Below are positions 1 to 9,485 of a stretch of 64,000 nt of DNA, piece by piece (position 1 is the stretch's first letter; every line of letters starts with the position of its first letter). The translations under genes and the position numbers were made by a program. Origin of the DNA: Oscillatoriaceae cyanobacterium Prado104 (GTDB taxonomy: Bacteria > Cyanobacteriota > Cyanobacteriia > Cyanobacteriales > Microcoleaceae). Location: positions 1 through 64,000 of the forward strand of contig JALOON010000003.1 in assembly GCA_025454405.1 (NCBI GenBank). The letters are read 5' to 3'. The notes beneath the pieces were generated by a model. It was not told the origin of the DNA and did no database searches. It was given only the letters and a program-made list of their open reading frames with translations.

Positions 1-27
1 AGATACATGGGTACGCCTTTAGAGGGG

Positions 28-81
28 AAAAAGGCGATCGTTCCTTGTAGTGCAAGGGTTTGCGAGATTTGAACGATCGCC
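28..81 (-). terminator. Candidate intrinsic terminator of the giant DUF4347 gene
   Basis: An inverted repeat (GGCGATCGTTC at 33-43, GAACGATCGCC at 71-81) lies just past the stop of the minus-strand gene. Read on the minus strand it is followed by a run of five T (28-32). The 27-base loop is long and the arms contain the common HIP1 core, so this is a candidate only. Confidence 0.4.
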
Positions 82-100
82 CTACTGGGGGAACTTCAGG

Positions 101-3100
101 CTAGAGATCCGACAACGTAAAATCACCAGCAGACAACTGGTTGGGGCGCACACCCGCCAAAACTGCCAGCACTTGGTTGGTACTCGCGATCGCGATCGAA
201 GTCGATCCGTTAGTCTGAGTCAGCGACAGTTGGCTGAAACTTAAACCATCGAGCAACAACAGCGAATCCAACCCAGGCGTGAAATCGATAATCGTATCAA
301 CCCCGGTTTCCGGTGCCAGCAAAAAGCCGTCCCTGCCATCGCCCCCGATCAGCGTATCAATGCCGAGATCCCCAAACAGCAAGTCATCGCTAGTGCCGCC
401 AAACAACAAATCGTCGCCAAGACCTCCAGTTAAACTGTTGTTATCGTCGCCACCGCAGATCGTGTCATTGCCTTGGTCGCCACTTAGCAAGTCCCTGCCG
501 CCACCTCCCAAAATCACGTCATCGGCTTTGCCGCCGAAAAGTTGGTCGTCACCATCATTTCCAGACAGAGAATCATTGCCTCGGTTGCCGTAAAGACTAT
601 CATTAGCGCGATCGCCAAATACCAAGTCAAAGCCTTTACCGCCGAAGAGAGTATTGTTCTCTTTGCCGCCGTAGACAGTATCGTTGCCCGTATTGCCGTT
701 GATGTAGTCCCCGCCCTGTTGGCCGAAAATCAAATCGCCCTCGCCCAAGCCAAAAATACTGTCGGTGTTGTCGCTACCTACTAGAGTATCTGCGACGTTA
801 GTGCCGAAAATCACACCGCCCTGTGAAGGACTCGAAGGCAAATTCGGCGGCGAGATCCTGGGGAATTCATCGGGGCAAACAAAGGCGACCGTCGGAGTCG
901 GAGTCGGAGTTGGAGGAGTTGGAGGAGTCGGAGGAGTTGGAGGAGTTGGAGGAGTTGGAGGAGTTGGAGGAGTTGGAGGAGTCGGAGGAGTTGGAGGAGT
1001 CGGAGGAGTCGGAGGAGTTGGAGGAGTTGGAGGAGTCGGAGGAGTCGGGGTTGGCGTCTGGGTGTTGAAATTGCCGAAATTAATTCCCGTCACCACACTT
1101 GTCGGAGCAACCAAAACATCCGGCGGGTTGGGCGTCGTCTGCCTCCAGCCGTTTTGCACCACTTCCCTCACTTTGTAAGTACCGGGAGGAATGTTGGCTA
1201 AAGTGTAATTACCGCTGGGGTCAGTGATGTTGTCGGGTTCGTTAGGCTGAAACAGATTATCTCCGTTGAGGTCGAGGAAAATTTGCCAATTTGCCAAACC
1301 CGGTTCGCCGTCGTCTCGGACGCCATTGGCATTGAGGTCGTTGAATTTCAGACCGCTGATGCTGGCAGTTTGGAAGTTGCCGAAGTTAACGCCCGTAATA
1401 TCTTGCCCGCTGGTAACGTTAATCGCGCCGGAATTGCTCGTACTCTGAGTCCAAGTCGGCTGCTGGACTTCCCGCACTCTGTAACTTCCTGCCAGCAAAT
1501 TGGTAAAAGTATATTGACCGGCAGCGTCAGTCAGAGTTGAGGTTTCCCCCGCATCAAGCGCGTTGTTGCCGTTGGTGTCGAGATAAATCTGCCAATTTGG
1601 CAGCGGCGGTTCTCCTGCTTCGAGGATGCCGTTGGAGTTGAGGTCGTTAAATTTAATCCCGCTGATGCTGTTTGCCCGGAAGTTGCCGAAGTTGTTGTTC
1701 TGGGAATTAGTACCGCTTTGGATGGCGACGCTGTAGGAACCGGGGGCGGCCGGTGCGGTTTGCGTCCAGCCGGTTTGCAGTTCTTCCCTGACAGTGTAAG
1801 TGCCGACCGGGAGGTTGGTAAACTGATACTGACCCGTGAAATCAGTTATTTGGTTAATTTCGCCCGCATCGAATGTACTGTCATTGTCAGCATCCAGATA
1901 AATCCGCCAACCTCCGAGGGGTGGTTCCGTTGCCGGCTGTCGGATGCCGTCGCTGTTAACGTCGTTGAATTTAATCCCGCTGATGCTACCTAGCTGGAAA
2001 TTGCCGAAGTTGGTGGGCAGGGCGGCAGTGTTGGTAATGTTTGTGCCGCTCGCCGGAGTAATGGTAGTGACTGCTGGAGGCACGGGGAAAGTTTGCTGCC
2101 AACCAGCCTGTGGCGTTTCCCGCAGCCTGTATGTACCCGGACCGACGTTAGCAATAGTGTAATTGCCAGAGTCATCAGTAGTAGCCGTTAGTGGCACTGC
2201 TGTTGTAATAAAGCCTGTGGGTTCGAGGGAGATTTGCCAGCCCGGTAATCCCGGTTCTCCGGCATCTAGGACGCCGTTACCGTTAAGGTCGTTAAACTTC
2301 TGACCGCTGACGGTGATGTTTTGGAAAATTCCGAAATTGCGAGCAGTGATTGGCGTACCGCTTTGGGCAGTAACAGCAATTGGGGTCGCGGGAAACGAGA
2401 TGCTAGAGCCGGCTGGGGGAACGGCTTCGATTAAGTAGCTGCCGGGGCCGATATCGGAGAACAGGTAATCTCCGTCTCCTGCGGTGGTTTGTGCGGTGCC
2501 GACAACTGTATCGGTGGCAGTTTGCAGTATGCCGTCGGCGTTGGTATCTCTGTATAAGTTGACTGTGACGCCGTTGAGTGTAGTGTCGGTAGGAAGATCT
2601 AAAACGGCGTTACCTGCGATGTCGGTGTAGGTTTTGCCCGCGATCGTGGTTCTCTGGAAATTACCGAAGTTAGCTCCAGCAACATCAACAATACCCGTAT
2701 TCGCAGGAGTCGGACTGAGAGTCTGCACCCAACCGGGTTGCAAGGTTTCTGTAATTGGAGTGTTTGTCCTGACATCCCGGATGGTGTAAGTGCCGTCGGC
2801 TGCTGTGGTAGCGCTTTTCGTGCCTACGGAAATTACCCAGCCTCCCAAACCGCCTTCGCTACCTTGTCTGACACCATCGCCGTTAATGTCGTTAAATTTA
2901 ACGCCAGTGACGATCGGACCGTATTCGTAAGCACCGATATCAACGCTAGCGCCGATCGTCCGGGGAAAGCCTGTACCCCGCTGGTCAGTCGCGCCCGCAG
3001 CCGCAGCCGCAGCAGCGGAACCGCCGTTAATCGCCGGATTGGTGACTGTAGCGGTGCTGTCAGCCAAAGCGAAGGTGAAAGGAACGCCTGTAGCCTGATT

Positions 3101-5050
3101 CAATCCTGCGGGACTGACAATGACATTTGTGAGAGGAACTGTCGCCGGTAGTTGCTGGGTAGGTGCAAAGCCCGTGCTGCCAGCCAGATTCCCTATTAAA
3201 TTGTTCGTGCTGGCTGCTGCAAATGCCCCGAACACATCGGGACTTGCGCCGCCGGTATTGCCAGCGGCGATCGTGTTGTTAACGGTAACAGTACCGCCGT
3301 TTGTCGCAATTCCCCCACCGCTGGCAACAGCAGGAGCCGTAGCAGTCGCAGCATTGGCAGTAATCGTATTGTTAGTCAGAGTTGCAGTCGCGCCGCTATT
3401 GACAAAAATCGCAGCACCTGCACCTGCACCGGGCGTAGCGGCAGCACCGCCTGCAGCACCCCCTACGGCTGTGTTGCCGAACAAAGTGCTGTTGTTCAGA
3501 GTCAAGGTGGCACCTGTATTGACAAAAATTGCGCCTCCCAAACCGGCACCGCCACCCCCACCAGCAGCACTGCCGGTGCCACCTGGGGTAAAACCTCCCA
3601 GGGCAGTGCTGAGTCCTCCTACTGCACCGCTACCGCCACCGCCACCGAAACCGCCCGTACCGCCGTTGCCCGCAGCGCCTGCGACACTGCCAGTACCGCC
3701 AAGACCGCCAGCCCCGCCACCACCGCCAAATCCGCCAAGGCCGCCAAGGCCGCCAACGCCCCCAGCACCTGCAGTACCAGTACCTGCGACGCCACCGTTA
3801 CCCGCAGCGCCACCGCCACCGCCGCCGCCACCAAAGCCGCCATTGCCACCAACTCCACCAGTGCCGCCAACTCCGCCGTTAGTACCGCCTGTACCGGCAC
3901 CACCAAGGCCTCCAGCGCCTCCCGTTCCGCCATTAAGGCCTGTTCCTGGCAATCCGCCAGTTCCAGCACCGCCATTGCCTCCGGGGCCGCCGGGGCCGCC
4001 TGCTGCGCCGATACTTGCCAAGCCGGCAAGGCCGGGCAAACCGGGACCGCCTGCGGAGACGAAGGGAAACAGAGTTGCAAAGTCGCTATTGCCACCTGCG
4101 CCTGCTGCGGCTGCAACAGCACCGCCCGCACCGCCTGTAGCGCTGTTGCCGTTGAAGGTAAGGCTATTGACTGTAACAGTGCCGCTATTGATAAATAGTG
4201 CGCCGCCCATGCCGGCTGCGCCACCTCCGCCACCTGTACCGGCTGCGCCTGTCGCTCGCCCCCCAGTAAGTGTCAGGTTGGAAAAGTTGACTGCTGCTGC
4301 CGCGCTGTCTACGAAAAAGCCGCGGTTAGTCCCGAAATTGATTGTAAAACCGCCGCCTGTAAAGGTGATGGGGGTGGAAATTCTGGGCAGAACTTGTCCT
4401 GCTGTTAAGGTGATGTTGCCGGTGATGGCGATCGTGTCTGCATTGGGCAAAGCGTTGGCTAGAGTTATCGCATCATTTAGTTCGTTAAATGTGGTGACTA
4501 AAACCCCGCTGTACGCTTCTCTAATTTCTGGGGCAAATGCTACGGGTGTTGCTATCTTGCCTGTGGTTACTTCGAGTTCCCAGTCTCCGCCCAAAGCCGC
4601 ATTTCCAGTCAAGTTGTTGGAGGCGGCAATATTTGCTCCCGTGAGTTGGCTGAGTTTTTGGACGAAGGCGAGACCGATTTCTCCTGCTGCTACGTTGCAA
4701 CCGTAAAGCAAAATTTCCGGTTTAGCAGTAATTTGTGAGTTCGAGTCGGGTTCGATCGCCCGCAAAGCAAACCATTTTTCTAAGCGATCGCGGTAAGTTT
4801 CAATGTTGTCGAGATTCAGTTCTGTTGCGCCAATTTGCAAGCATCCTGCCGCGCCGTGAGACAAAATGTGAACTGCTGCAATCTCGTTTCGCTGTTGAAG
4901 TGTTTCTGCGATTTGCTCGATGCCGTCGCGATCGCCCTTGAGGATAATAACTTCTGTATTCCCAGCCGCATTCTGAATTAATTCTTCACAATCTTTAACT
5001 TTGGGATCTGCGAACAGTAACTGGTCCTTGCGTTCTTGCTGAAGTTTCAT
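101..5050 (-). CDS. Giant DUF4347 / SdrD-B-like / RTX-repeat surface protein
   Basis: 1649 residues. The N-terminal part (about 10-175) is a DUF4347 domain, recognisable by HILSHGAAG and ILLYGCNVAAGE. A very Gly/Ala-rich region (about 180-640, repeated GGxGG) resembles parallel beta-helix passengers. Six Cna-B/SdrD-like repeats follow, each starting with a form of GxKFNDLNxNGxxDxGEP and ending NFGNF. A Pro-Thr-Pro linker occupies about 1331-1381. The C-terminal part (about 1425-1570) carries RTX nonapeptides of the GGxGxDxLxG type, which bind calcium. DUF4347 proteins with RTX tails are usually large secreted or surface proteins of unknown role in cyanobacteria. RTX C-termini normally leave by type I secretion, so no classical signal peptide is expected and none is seen. 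An adhesin or matrix role is inference. No secretion genes lie nearby. Confidence 0.85.
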   Translation of the reverse strand: MKLQQERKDQLLFADPKVKDCEELIQNAAGNTEVIILKGDRDGIEQIAETLQQRNEIAAVHILSHGAAGCLQIGATELNLDNIETYRDRLEKWFALRAIEPDSNSQITAKPEILLYGCNVAAGEIGLAFVQKLSQLTGANIAASNNLTGNAALGGDWELEVTTGKIATPVAFAPEIREAYSGVLVTTFNELNDAITLANALPNADTIAITGNITLTAGQVLPRISTPITFTGGGFTINFGTNRGFFVDSAAAAVNFSNLTLTGGRATGAAGTGGGGGAAGMGGALFINSGTVTVNSLTFNGNSATGGAGGAVAAAAGAGGNSDFATLFPFVSAGGPGLPGLAGLASIGAAGGPGGPGGNGGAGTGGLPGTGLNGGTGGAGGLGGAGTGGTNGGVGGTGGVGGNGGFGGGGGGGGAAGNGGVAGTGTAGAGGVGGLGGLGGFGGGGGAGGLGGTGSVAGAAGNGGTGGFGGGGGSGAVGGLSTALGGFTPGGTGSAAGGGGGAGLGGAIFVNTGATLTLNNSTLFGNTAVGGAAGGAAATPGAGAGAAIFVNSGATATLTNNTITANAATATAPAVASGGGIATNGGTVTVNNTIAAGNTGGASPDVFGAFAAASTNNLIGNLAGSTGFAPTQQLPATVPLTNVIVSPAGLNQATGVPFTFALADSTATVTNPAINGGSAAAAAAAGATDQRGTGFPRTIGASVDIGAYEYGPIVTGVKFNDINGDGVRQGSEGGLGGWVISVGTKSATTAADGTYTIRDVRTNTPITETLQPGWVQTLSPTPANTGIVDVAGANFGNFQRTTIAGKTYTDIAGNAVLDLPTDTTLNGVTVNLYRDTNADGILQTATDTVVGTAQTTAGDGDYLFSDIGPGSYLIEAVPPAGSSISFPATPIAVTAQSGTPITARNFGIFQNITVSGQKFNDLNGNGVLDAGEPGLPGWQISLEPTGFITTAVPLTATTDDSGNYTIANVGPGTYRLRETPQAGWQQTFPVPPAVTTITPASGTNITNTAALPTNFGNFQLGSISGIKFNDVNSDGIRQPATEPPLGGWRIYLDADNDSTFDAGEINQITDFTGQYQFTNLPVGTYTVREELQTGWTQTAPAAPGSYSVAIQSGTNSQNNNFGNFRANSISGIKFNDLNSNGILEAGEPPLPNWQIYLDTNGNNALDAGETSTLTDAAGQYTFTNLLAGSYRVREVQQPTWTQSTSNSGAINVTSGQDITGVNFGNFQTASISGLKFNDLNANGVRDDGEPGLANWQIFLDLNGDNLFQPNEPDNITDPSGNYTLANIPPGTYKVREVVQNGWRQTTPNPPDVLVAPTSVVTGINFGNFNTQTPTPTPPTPPTPPTPPTPPTPPTPPTPPTPPTPPTPPTPPTPPTPPTPPTPTPTPTVAFVCPDEFPRISPPNLPSSPSQGGVIFGTNVADTLVGSDNTDSIFGLGEGDLIFGQQGGDYINGNTGNDTVYGGKENNTLFGGKGFDLVFGDRANDSLYGNRGNDSLSGNDGDDQLFGGKADDVILGGGGRDLLSGDQGNDTICGGDDNNSLTGGLGDDLLFGGTSDDLLFGDLGIDTLIGGDGRDGFLLAPETGVDTIIDFTPGLDSLLLLDGLSFSQLSLTQTNGSTSIAIASTNQVLAVLAGVRPNQLSAGDFTLSDL
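907..1056. repeat. In-gene minisatellite encoding the Thr-Pro-Pro linker
   Basis: About 16 head-to-tail copies of a 9-base unit (GGAGTTGGA or GGAGTCGGA on the plus strand). On the coding (minus) strand it gives repeated Thr-Pro-Pro. The unit is a multiple of three, so copy-number change keeps the frame. It separates the SdrD-like repeats from the RTX block. Confidence 0.9.
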
Positions 5051-5381
5051 ACACTAAATACCTCTGGTAGGCGCACAGATTAAATTGATAACACAAACCA
5101 AGCGCAGCAGCGATCGCCCACAGCCATTTTTTATTGCTGGTACAGTCGATCGCCCTTGCTTAATCTAAATTTATTCTTGACAAAAACGCATTTTTATGCG
5201 TCTTGACAATAAATGTAATGTAGCTGTTTAAGCGTAGCCGTTTAGAAGTCGGAAACTGCAATATAGTTCCGCTATTCGCAAAACTATATATCAGCATGGG
5301 TTATTTTATAGATTTATCAAGAAATGGTTGCTGCTATTGGGGCCTAGATAGGATATCGCGGTCGATCGATCGTGTAAATCA
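5051..5381. other. Intergenic region upstream of the DUF4347 gene
   Basis: No supported gene. It holds a small hairpin at 5186-5201 (ACGCAT/ATGCGT) that on the minus strand is followed by TTTTTG. This could be a weak attenuator in the leader of the DUF4347 gene or the end of a lost transcript. TTGACA hexamers occur at 5177 and 5204 on the plus strand without a clear -10 partner. Confidence 0.4.
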
Positions 5382-5520
5382 TTGACATCCTCCCACCGCT
5401 AATTGCTACGCAATATAGCGGGGGATTCCCAAGGATTCTTGGTTCGCAGTTCATCGAGCCAACTTAGAACAAGAGCGTCTCCGTTCTTGAGCCAGAGGTT
5501 AGTTTCTCCCTGCGCTTTTG
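5382..5520 (-). ncRNA. Possible omega (reRNA) guide RNA scaffold at the right end of the tnpB element
   Basis: TnpB proteins of this family use an RNA that overlaps the 3' end of tnpB and runs to the element's right end, with the guide taken from flanking DNA. Here the last tnpB codons overlap the right-end hairpin (arms CCGCTAATTGC and GCAATATAGCGG). The bases after TCAA, starting TGATTTACACGATCGA on the minus strand, would be the guide. The 5' limit is a guess. Confidence 0.35.
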
Positions 5521-6685
5521 AGCTTTTGGCTCCAGATTCCGTATGCCCTACGGTACTGTTTAGATATTCAGCTAATAGCTTAAATCCTTTTGTCAAGATG
5601 TTCTTTGCAGCGTTGCAGTCACGGTCTAAAACTGTTCCACATTTACTGCATCTGTGAGTTCTAGTACTCAGAGTCTTTGCCACTTTTGCTCCACAACACG
5701 AACAATCAACAGTTGTGTTGTGGGGTGGAACAGAGATAACTATGACACCATGAACTTTGGCAAAATATTGAAGCCATTGCGTGAATTGATACCAAGACGC
5801 ATCGCTAATAGATTTAGCTAAGTGGTGATTTTTCACCATGTTTCGTATTTTCAAGTCTTCGCAGACGATTAGGTCGTTAGATCTAACTAGCGCCAAAGCA
5901 TCTTTACGAGCTTTGTCTTCACGCTGTCTGCTTACTTTCAGGTGTTGTTTAGCTAAAGCCTTACGTGCTTTATGGTATCGATTAGACTGCTTCTTTCCCT
6001 TGACTTGTTTCTTGGAAGTCCGGCGTTGCAGCATCTTGAGCCTACGTTCGGACTTCCTCAAATATCGAGAGTTGTCAACAGTATTTCCATCAGAATCGGT
6101 GTAGAATTCTTTCAATCCTAAATCGATTCCTGTCATTTTCCCTTGAAATTCATGCTCCTCTCTTCTATTCCAGTTCACTAAGAACTGAGCGTAGTAGCCA
6201 TCAGCACGTCTGATAACTCGAACCCTAGAGATTTGTTTTTCCGCATACCAGATAAAATCTCTAGAACTCCATAAGTCCATCGTTCCGACTTCAAAACCAT
6301 CGGTGAACGTTATCTGTCTTCTATTAGCAGATAACTTCCAGCCGCTGTTTTTGTACTCAATAGAACGGCTAAACTTCTTGTATTTTGGGTAGCCTTTTAA
6401 GCCTGGTTTACCCAATCTACAGTTTTCGTAAAAACGCCCAATGGCAGACCATGCGCGATCGGCGTGAGCCTGCCTAGCTTGAGAGTTGAGCTTTTTAGCC
6501 CAAGGGGTTTCTTTGTTTTTTGCTAGTACCGAGCAAAGCTTTTGGAGGTCGTTACGAGTGACGCCATTATTATCTTCCCAATATCGCAGACAAGTGTTGC
6601 GGATGAATTGTCCGGTGCGGATTGCTTCATCCAACTTGCTATACTGCGATTGAGTTCCTTTTAACTTTGCTTCTATTACTAACAT
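5399..6685 (-). CDS. tnpB: RNA-guided endonuclease TnpB, IS200/IS605 family
   Basis: 428 residues from the ATG at 6685 (MLVIEAKLKGT). A longer reading from a TTG at 6754 adds 23 residues not typical of the family. All parts of a TnpB are visible: an N-terminal helical OrfB-type domain, RuvC-I with the aspartate in GIDLGLKEF, RuvC-II with the glutamate in IVCEDLKIRN, a four-cysteine zinc finger (CSCCGAK ... CSKCG), and RuvC-III with the aspartate in LDRDCNAAKNIL. All three catalytic acids are present, so the protein looks active. In this family it is an RNA-guided nuclease that helps retain the transposon. No transposase gene lies next to it. Confidence 0.93.
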   Translation of the reverse strand: MLVIEAKLKGTQSQYSKLDEAIRTGQFIRNTCLRYWEDNNGVTRNDLQKLCSVLAKNKETPWAKKLNSQARQAHADRAWSAIGRFYENCRLGKPGLKGYPKYKKFSRSIEYKNSGWKLSANRRQITFTDGFEVGTMDLWSSRDFIWYAEKQISRVRVIRRADGYYAQFLVNWNRREEHEFQGKMTGIDLGLKEFYTDSDGNTVDNSRYLRKSERRLKMLQRRTSKKQVKGKKQSNRYHKARKALAKQHLKVSRQREDKARKDALALVRSNDLIVCEDLKIRNMVKNHHLAKSISDASWYQFTQWLQYFAKVHGVIVISVPPHNTTVDCSCCGAKVAKTLSTRTHRCSKCGTVLDRDCNAAKNILTKGFKLLAEYLNSTVGHTESGAKSSKAQGETNLWLKNGDALVLSWLDELRTKNPWESPAILRSN

Positions 6686-6780
6686 GGTAGAATGATACCA
6701 CATTTTACCCAACACAAGCACGGGTAGAACGATCGTGGATTCGCTATCGCTCAATTGTTAGCAGATCGGCATTCATCTCA

Positions 6781-6840
6781 CCGCTAAACTGTCGGGGGTA
6801 CTCGCATAATTGCTCGATCGGTCCCCCTCAGTTATAGCGG
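6781..6840. other. Long hairpin upstream of tnpB, possible left end
   Basis: A 60-base imperfect palindrome: CCGCTAAACTG at 6781 pairs with CAGTTATAGCGG at 6840, and an inner GGGGG pairs with CCCCC. The outer arms share the form CCGCTAA...ATAGCGG with the right-end hairpin near 5396-5424. IS200/IS605 ends are hairpins, so this may be the left end. Confidence 0.45.
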
Positions 6841-6910
6841 GAGCCTTCTGCCGACATTAAGGTAAATTTTCGGAAATGGGGATGTGTCGAATTTTCAGGA
6901 CGATCGGGTC

Positions 6911-6949
6911 GATTTTAGATTTTAGATTTTAGATTTTAGATTTTAGATT
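6911..6949. repeat. Heptameric tandem repeat (ATTTTAG)n
   Basis: Five near-perfect copies of a 7-base unit. The same unit recurs, in either orientation, near 11600-11662, 48013-48040 and 57315-57350. Confidence 0.85.
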
Positions 6950-6976
6950 GAGGAAACCCATAAACTATAAAAGTAA

Positions 6977-6993
6977 GGTGCGCAGCGCGCACC
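6977..6993. repeat. Dispersed palindrome GGTGCGC-N3-GCGCACC, copy 1
   Basis: GGTGCGCAGCGCGCACC. Three more copies with the same arms lie at 9734-9750, 15567-15583 and 39942-39958, all between genes. Confidence 0.8.
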
Positions 6994-7046
6994 CAAAGTA
7001 AGCGATCGTTACGTAATTCCAGAGCGATCGGCGAGCGACTGACAAT

Positions 7047-7409
7047 TTACCAAGTTTCCTCATCGGGATTAGCCGAATCGCTCCAAACTTCCACATCCAA
7101 ATCGTTGAGATAAATCAGAGCATTTTCTATCTGTTTTGTCATACCGTTAAGTTCCAGATCGAACCAACCGTCATCATGGGTTTTTACGCCCAACAAAGCT
7201 GCATTAAAATTAACTGTCAAACCGCATTCCGAAATCAAACGAGAGATGATAGGTTCCTGATGGTATTGTTTGGGAATGCGAATGCGAATGCGAGTTTTAA
7301 TCGGTCTGCGATCTCCTGGTTCCGAGCGGGGAATATCTGAGGATTGCGTTTTATGAAAATGGTCGATCGGCTCAAATTCAGATTGGCGATCTGTATTGTT
7401 AGCTAACAT
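7047..7409 (-). CDS. NIL domain protein downstream of the sulfate transporter genes
   Basis: 120 residues, preceded by a strong ribosome site (AGGAGG, 6 bases before the ATG). Residues about 40-110 (RIRIPKQYHQEPIISRLISE ... FDLELNGMTKQIENALIYLN) fit the NIL domain, a small ferredoxin-like fold found as the C-terminal substrate-sensing domain of MetN-type ABC ATPases. A stand-alone NIL protein next to cys genes is common in cyanobacteria. It may sense sulfur metabolites for the transporter, but this is inference. It lies downstream of cysW on the same strand, separated by a repeat cluster. Confidence 0.75.
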   Translation of the reverse strand: MLANNTDRQSEFEPIDHFHKTQSSDIPRSEPGDRRPIKTRIRIRIPKQYHQEPIISRLISECGLTVNFNAALLGVKTHDDGWFDLELNGMTKQIENALIYLNDLDVEVWSDSANPDEETW

Positions 7410-7440
7410 TTTAACCTCCTATATTTATCGGTTTTAGATT

Positions 7441-7735
7441 TAAACTGGTTCCCAGGCTGTGCCTGGGAACCCATGCCCCGAGGCTCTGCCTCGCGAGGCT
7501 TAAACTGGTTCCCAGGCTGTGCCTGGGAACCCATGCCCCGAGGCTCTGCCTCGCGAGGCTTGACTTAATTGGAAACAGTCGAGGCAGAGCCTCTGGATCT
7601 GCATTACCAGGCAGAGCCTGGTAACGAGTAAAACGAGTAACGAGTAAACGAGTAATCGAGTAATTGGGAACTGTCGAGGCAGAGCCTCTGGATCTGCATT
7701 ACCAGGCAGAGCCTGGTAACGAGTAATTGGGGACG
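7441..7735. repeat. Cluster of hairpin repeats with an exact 60-bp tandem duplication
   Basis: 7441-7500 and 7501-7560 are identical. Each contains two palindromes (TTCCCAGGC/GCCTGGGAA and CGAGGC/GCCTCG). A different unit (GTCGAGGCAGAGCCTC ... CAGGCAGAGCCTGGTAACGAG) follows twice, near 7578-7625 and 7672-7720, around CGAGTAA repeats. No coding potential. Confidence 0.85.
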
Positions 7736-7756
7736 ATCGCACTCTTCAACTGTCAA

Positions 7757-8635
7757 CTATTCCTCAACTTCCTTAATGCTAGTTTTCCGTTCCAAAATCT
7801 CCTTAAGTACCAAAGTAACTACAGCTAACAAACCGAGAATTACTGCTGCCGAAAAAGCAGATTGCGTCGCATATTGTTTGTAAGCTTCCTCTACAAACAA
7901 CGGCAAAGTCTGCGTTTTTTTAGCAATATTTCCCGACACAACAGAAACAGCGCCAAATTCTCCCATCGCTCTAGCGTTAGTCAAAATTACTCCGTAAAGC
8001 AAACCCCAGCGAATATTCGGCAGCGTCACATTCCAGAAAATTTGCCAGTCATTTGCTCCCAAAGTTTTCGCCGCTTCTTCTTGATCGGTTCCCGCTTCTT
8101 CCAAAACAGGAATTACTTCGCGGGCGACAAATGGTAAAGTGACAAAAGCAGTAGCCAGCACCATTCCGGGAAAGGCAAAAATAATCCTAATTCCGGCACT
8201 TTCCAGCAACGGGCCGAACCATCCCAACCGGCCGTAAAGCAGCACTATCATTAAACCTGCAACTACCGGAGATATGGCAAAAGGCACGTCTAAAATGCTG
8301 ATTAACAGCGTGCGTCCCGGAAATTTGTTGCGACCGATTACCCAAGCCGCGCACAAGCCGAATACTGTATTGATAGGTACAACTATCAGAGTAATTAGCA
8401 AGGACAGTTGTGCTGCGCTCAGAAATTCTTCACCCGTTAAATTGCCTAAAAACGGACCGACTCCCTTTCTAAAAGCTTGGTAAAAAACGTTGACAGTGGG
8501 GATAAATAAAACAAGTCCGAGATAGCCGATCGCAATTGCAATCAACGTTGGCTTTACCCAGTCTTTTTGCTTGCTTGGCGCGGAACCAGCGGGCGGAAAC
8601 TTGGAATTTTTCGATACATCGATACTAGCCGTCAT
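7757..8635 (-). CDS. cysW: Sulfate ABC transporter permease CysW
   Basis: 292 residues with about six hydrophobic segments. The permease EAA loop appears as [21 protein letters not shown] at about residue 190. It forms the inner-membrane channel with CysT for ATP-driven sulfate/thiosulfate import. Its start overlaps the end of cysT by 11 bases, so the two are probably translationally coupled. The ATPase gene cysA is not in this window. Length and order match known cyanobacterial cys operons. Confidence 0.93.
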   Translation of the reverse strand: MTASIDVSKNSKFPPAGSAPSKQKDWVKPTLIAIAIGYLGLVLFIPTVNVFYQAFRKGVGPFLGNLTGEEFLSAAQLSLLITLIVVPINTVFGLCAAWVIGRNKFPGRTLLISILDVPFAISPVVAGLMIVLLYGRLGWFGPLLESAGIRIIFAFPGMVLATAFVTLPFVAREVIPVLEEAGTDQEEAAKTLGANDWQIFWNVTLPNIRWGLLYGVILTNARAMGEFGAVSVVSGNIAKKTQTLPLFVEEAYKQYATQSAFSAAVILGLLAVVTLVLKEILERKTSIKEVEE

Positions 8636-9485
8636 AGCGTCTCCTCCATGCTTGCAAAACGTTAATTGCGAACAGCATTGCCAGCGAAATCCCTAACATT
8701 ACTACACCGATAACTGTTGCTCCTGCATAATCGTACTGTTCCAATCTTTGGAAAATTAAGACTGGAGCAATTAAATCTTGAAACGGTACGTTAGAAGCTA
8801 CAATTACAGTAGAACCGTACTCGCCAACTGCCCGCGAAAATCCGAGCGCTACTCCGGTTAAAATCGACGGTAGCAAGGGCGGCAAAACTACTCGCCAGAA
8901 AGTTTGAAATTGCGAAGCACCCAAGCACCAAGCTGCTTCTTCGATATCTTTTTCCATTTCTTGCAACACAGGCTGTACGGTTCTGACTACAAATGGCAGG
9001 GAAATAAATATCATTGCTACGCCTACACCCAAGCGGGTAAATGATACTTTGATTCCCAAGGGTGCTAGCAGCGAACCGATCCAGCCGTTATCGCTGTAAA
9101 CTGTGGCGATGGTTAAACCGGCAACGGATGTTGGGAGTGCGAAGGGTAAATCGACTGCTGCATCGACAATCCGTTTTAAGGGAAAGTCGTAACGGACTAA
9201 AACCCAGGCAATTAATGTGCCGAATACTCCGTTAATTAATGCTGCAATTAATGAGGTAACGAAGGTGACATCGTAGGCGGAAAGGGCGATCGGACTTGTG
9301 GCAATTTGCCAAAATTCGGCGGGGCTGGCTGTGCTGGCTTTCAGCAGCATTGCTACTACTGGAACTATCAGCATGAGGCTGAGGTAGCCGAGGGTGATTC
9401 CCCAAGGTAGCGTGATTTTCCCGATCGCTCTTTTGATTTGCCCGATCGGAGATTGAGGATTTCTGGGTGAAGATATTACCGTCAT
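8625..9485 (-). CDS. cysT: Sulfate ABC transporter permease CysT (CysU)
   Basis: 286 residues, six predicted membrane spans, and an EAA loop ([21 protein letters not shown]) that contacts the CysA ATPase. It pairs with CysW as the sulfate channel. It lies downstream of sbpA on the same strand, but the 294-base gap between them is filled with repeats, so a separate promoter or differential mRNA stability is possible. Confidence 0.93.
   Translation of the reverse strand: MTVISSPRNPQSPIGQIKRAIGKITLPWGITLGYLSLMLIVPVVAMLLKASTASPAEFWQIATSPIALSAYDVTFVTSLIAALINGVFGTLIAWVLVRYDFPLKRIVDAAVDLPFALPTSVAGLTIATVYSDNGWIGSLLAPLGIKVSFTRLGVGVAMIFISLPFVVRTVQPVLQEMEKDIEEAAWCLGASQFQTFWRVVLPPLLPSILTGVALGFSRAVGEYGSTVIVASNVPFQDLIAPVLIFQRLEQYDYAGATVIGVVMLGISLAMLFAINVLQAWRRRYDG

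Larger units (their letters stand above)
5382..6840 (-). mobile_element. IS200/IS605-type (IS1341-like) element carrying tnpB only
   Basis: Proposed limits: a right end at TTGA (5382-5385; TCAA on the minus strand) followed by the hairpin at about 5396-5424, and a left-side hairpin at 6781-6840. The right end resembles that of the second tnpB remnant near 59255: both show GGATGTCAATGA next to a G/C hairpin. There is no tnpA, so the element would need a transposase in trans. The right limit is well supported by the second copy; the left limit rests only on a related hairpin. Confidence 0.6.

Noticed and set aside
765-1178. Gly-Val repeat open frame on the plus strand
   Set aside because: Antisense reading of the Thr-Pro-Pro minisatellite.
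3120-4706. 528-residue Pro/Val/Ala-rich open frame on the plus strand
   Set aside because: It is the antisense of the glycine-rich part of the DUF4347 gene; low complexity keeps it open.
7500-7742. 80-residue open frame in the hairpin repeats
   Set aside because: It is an accidental reading of the duplicated repeat units.
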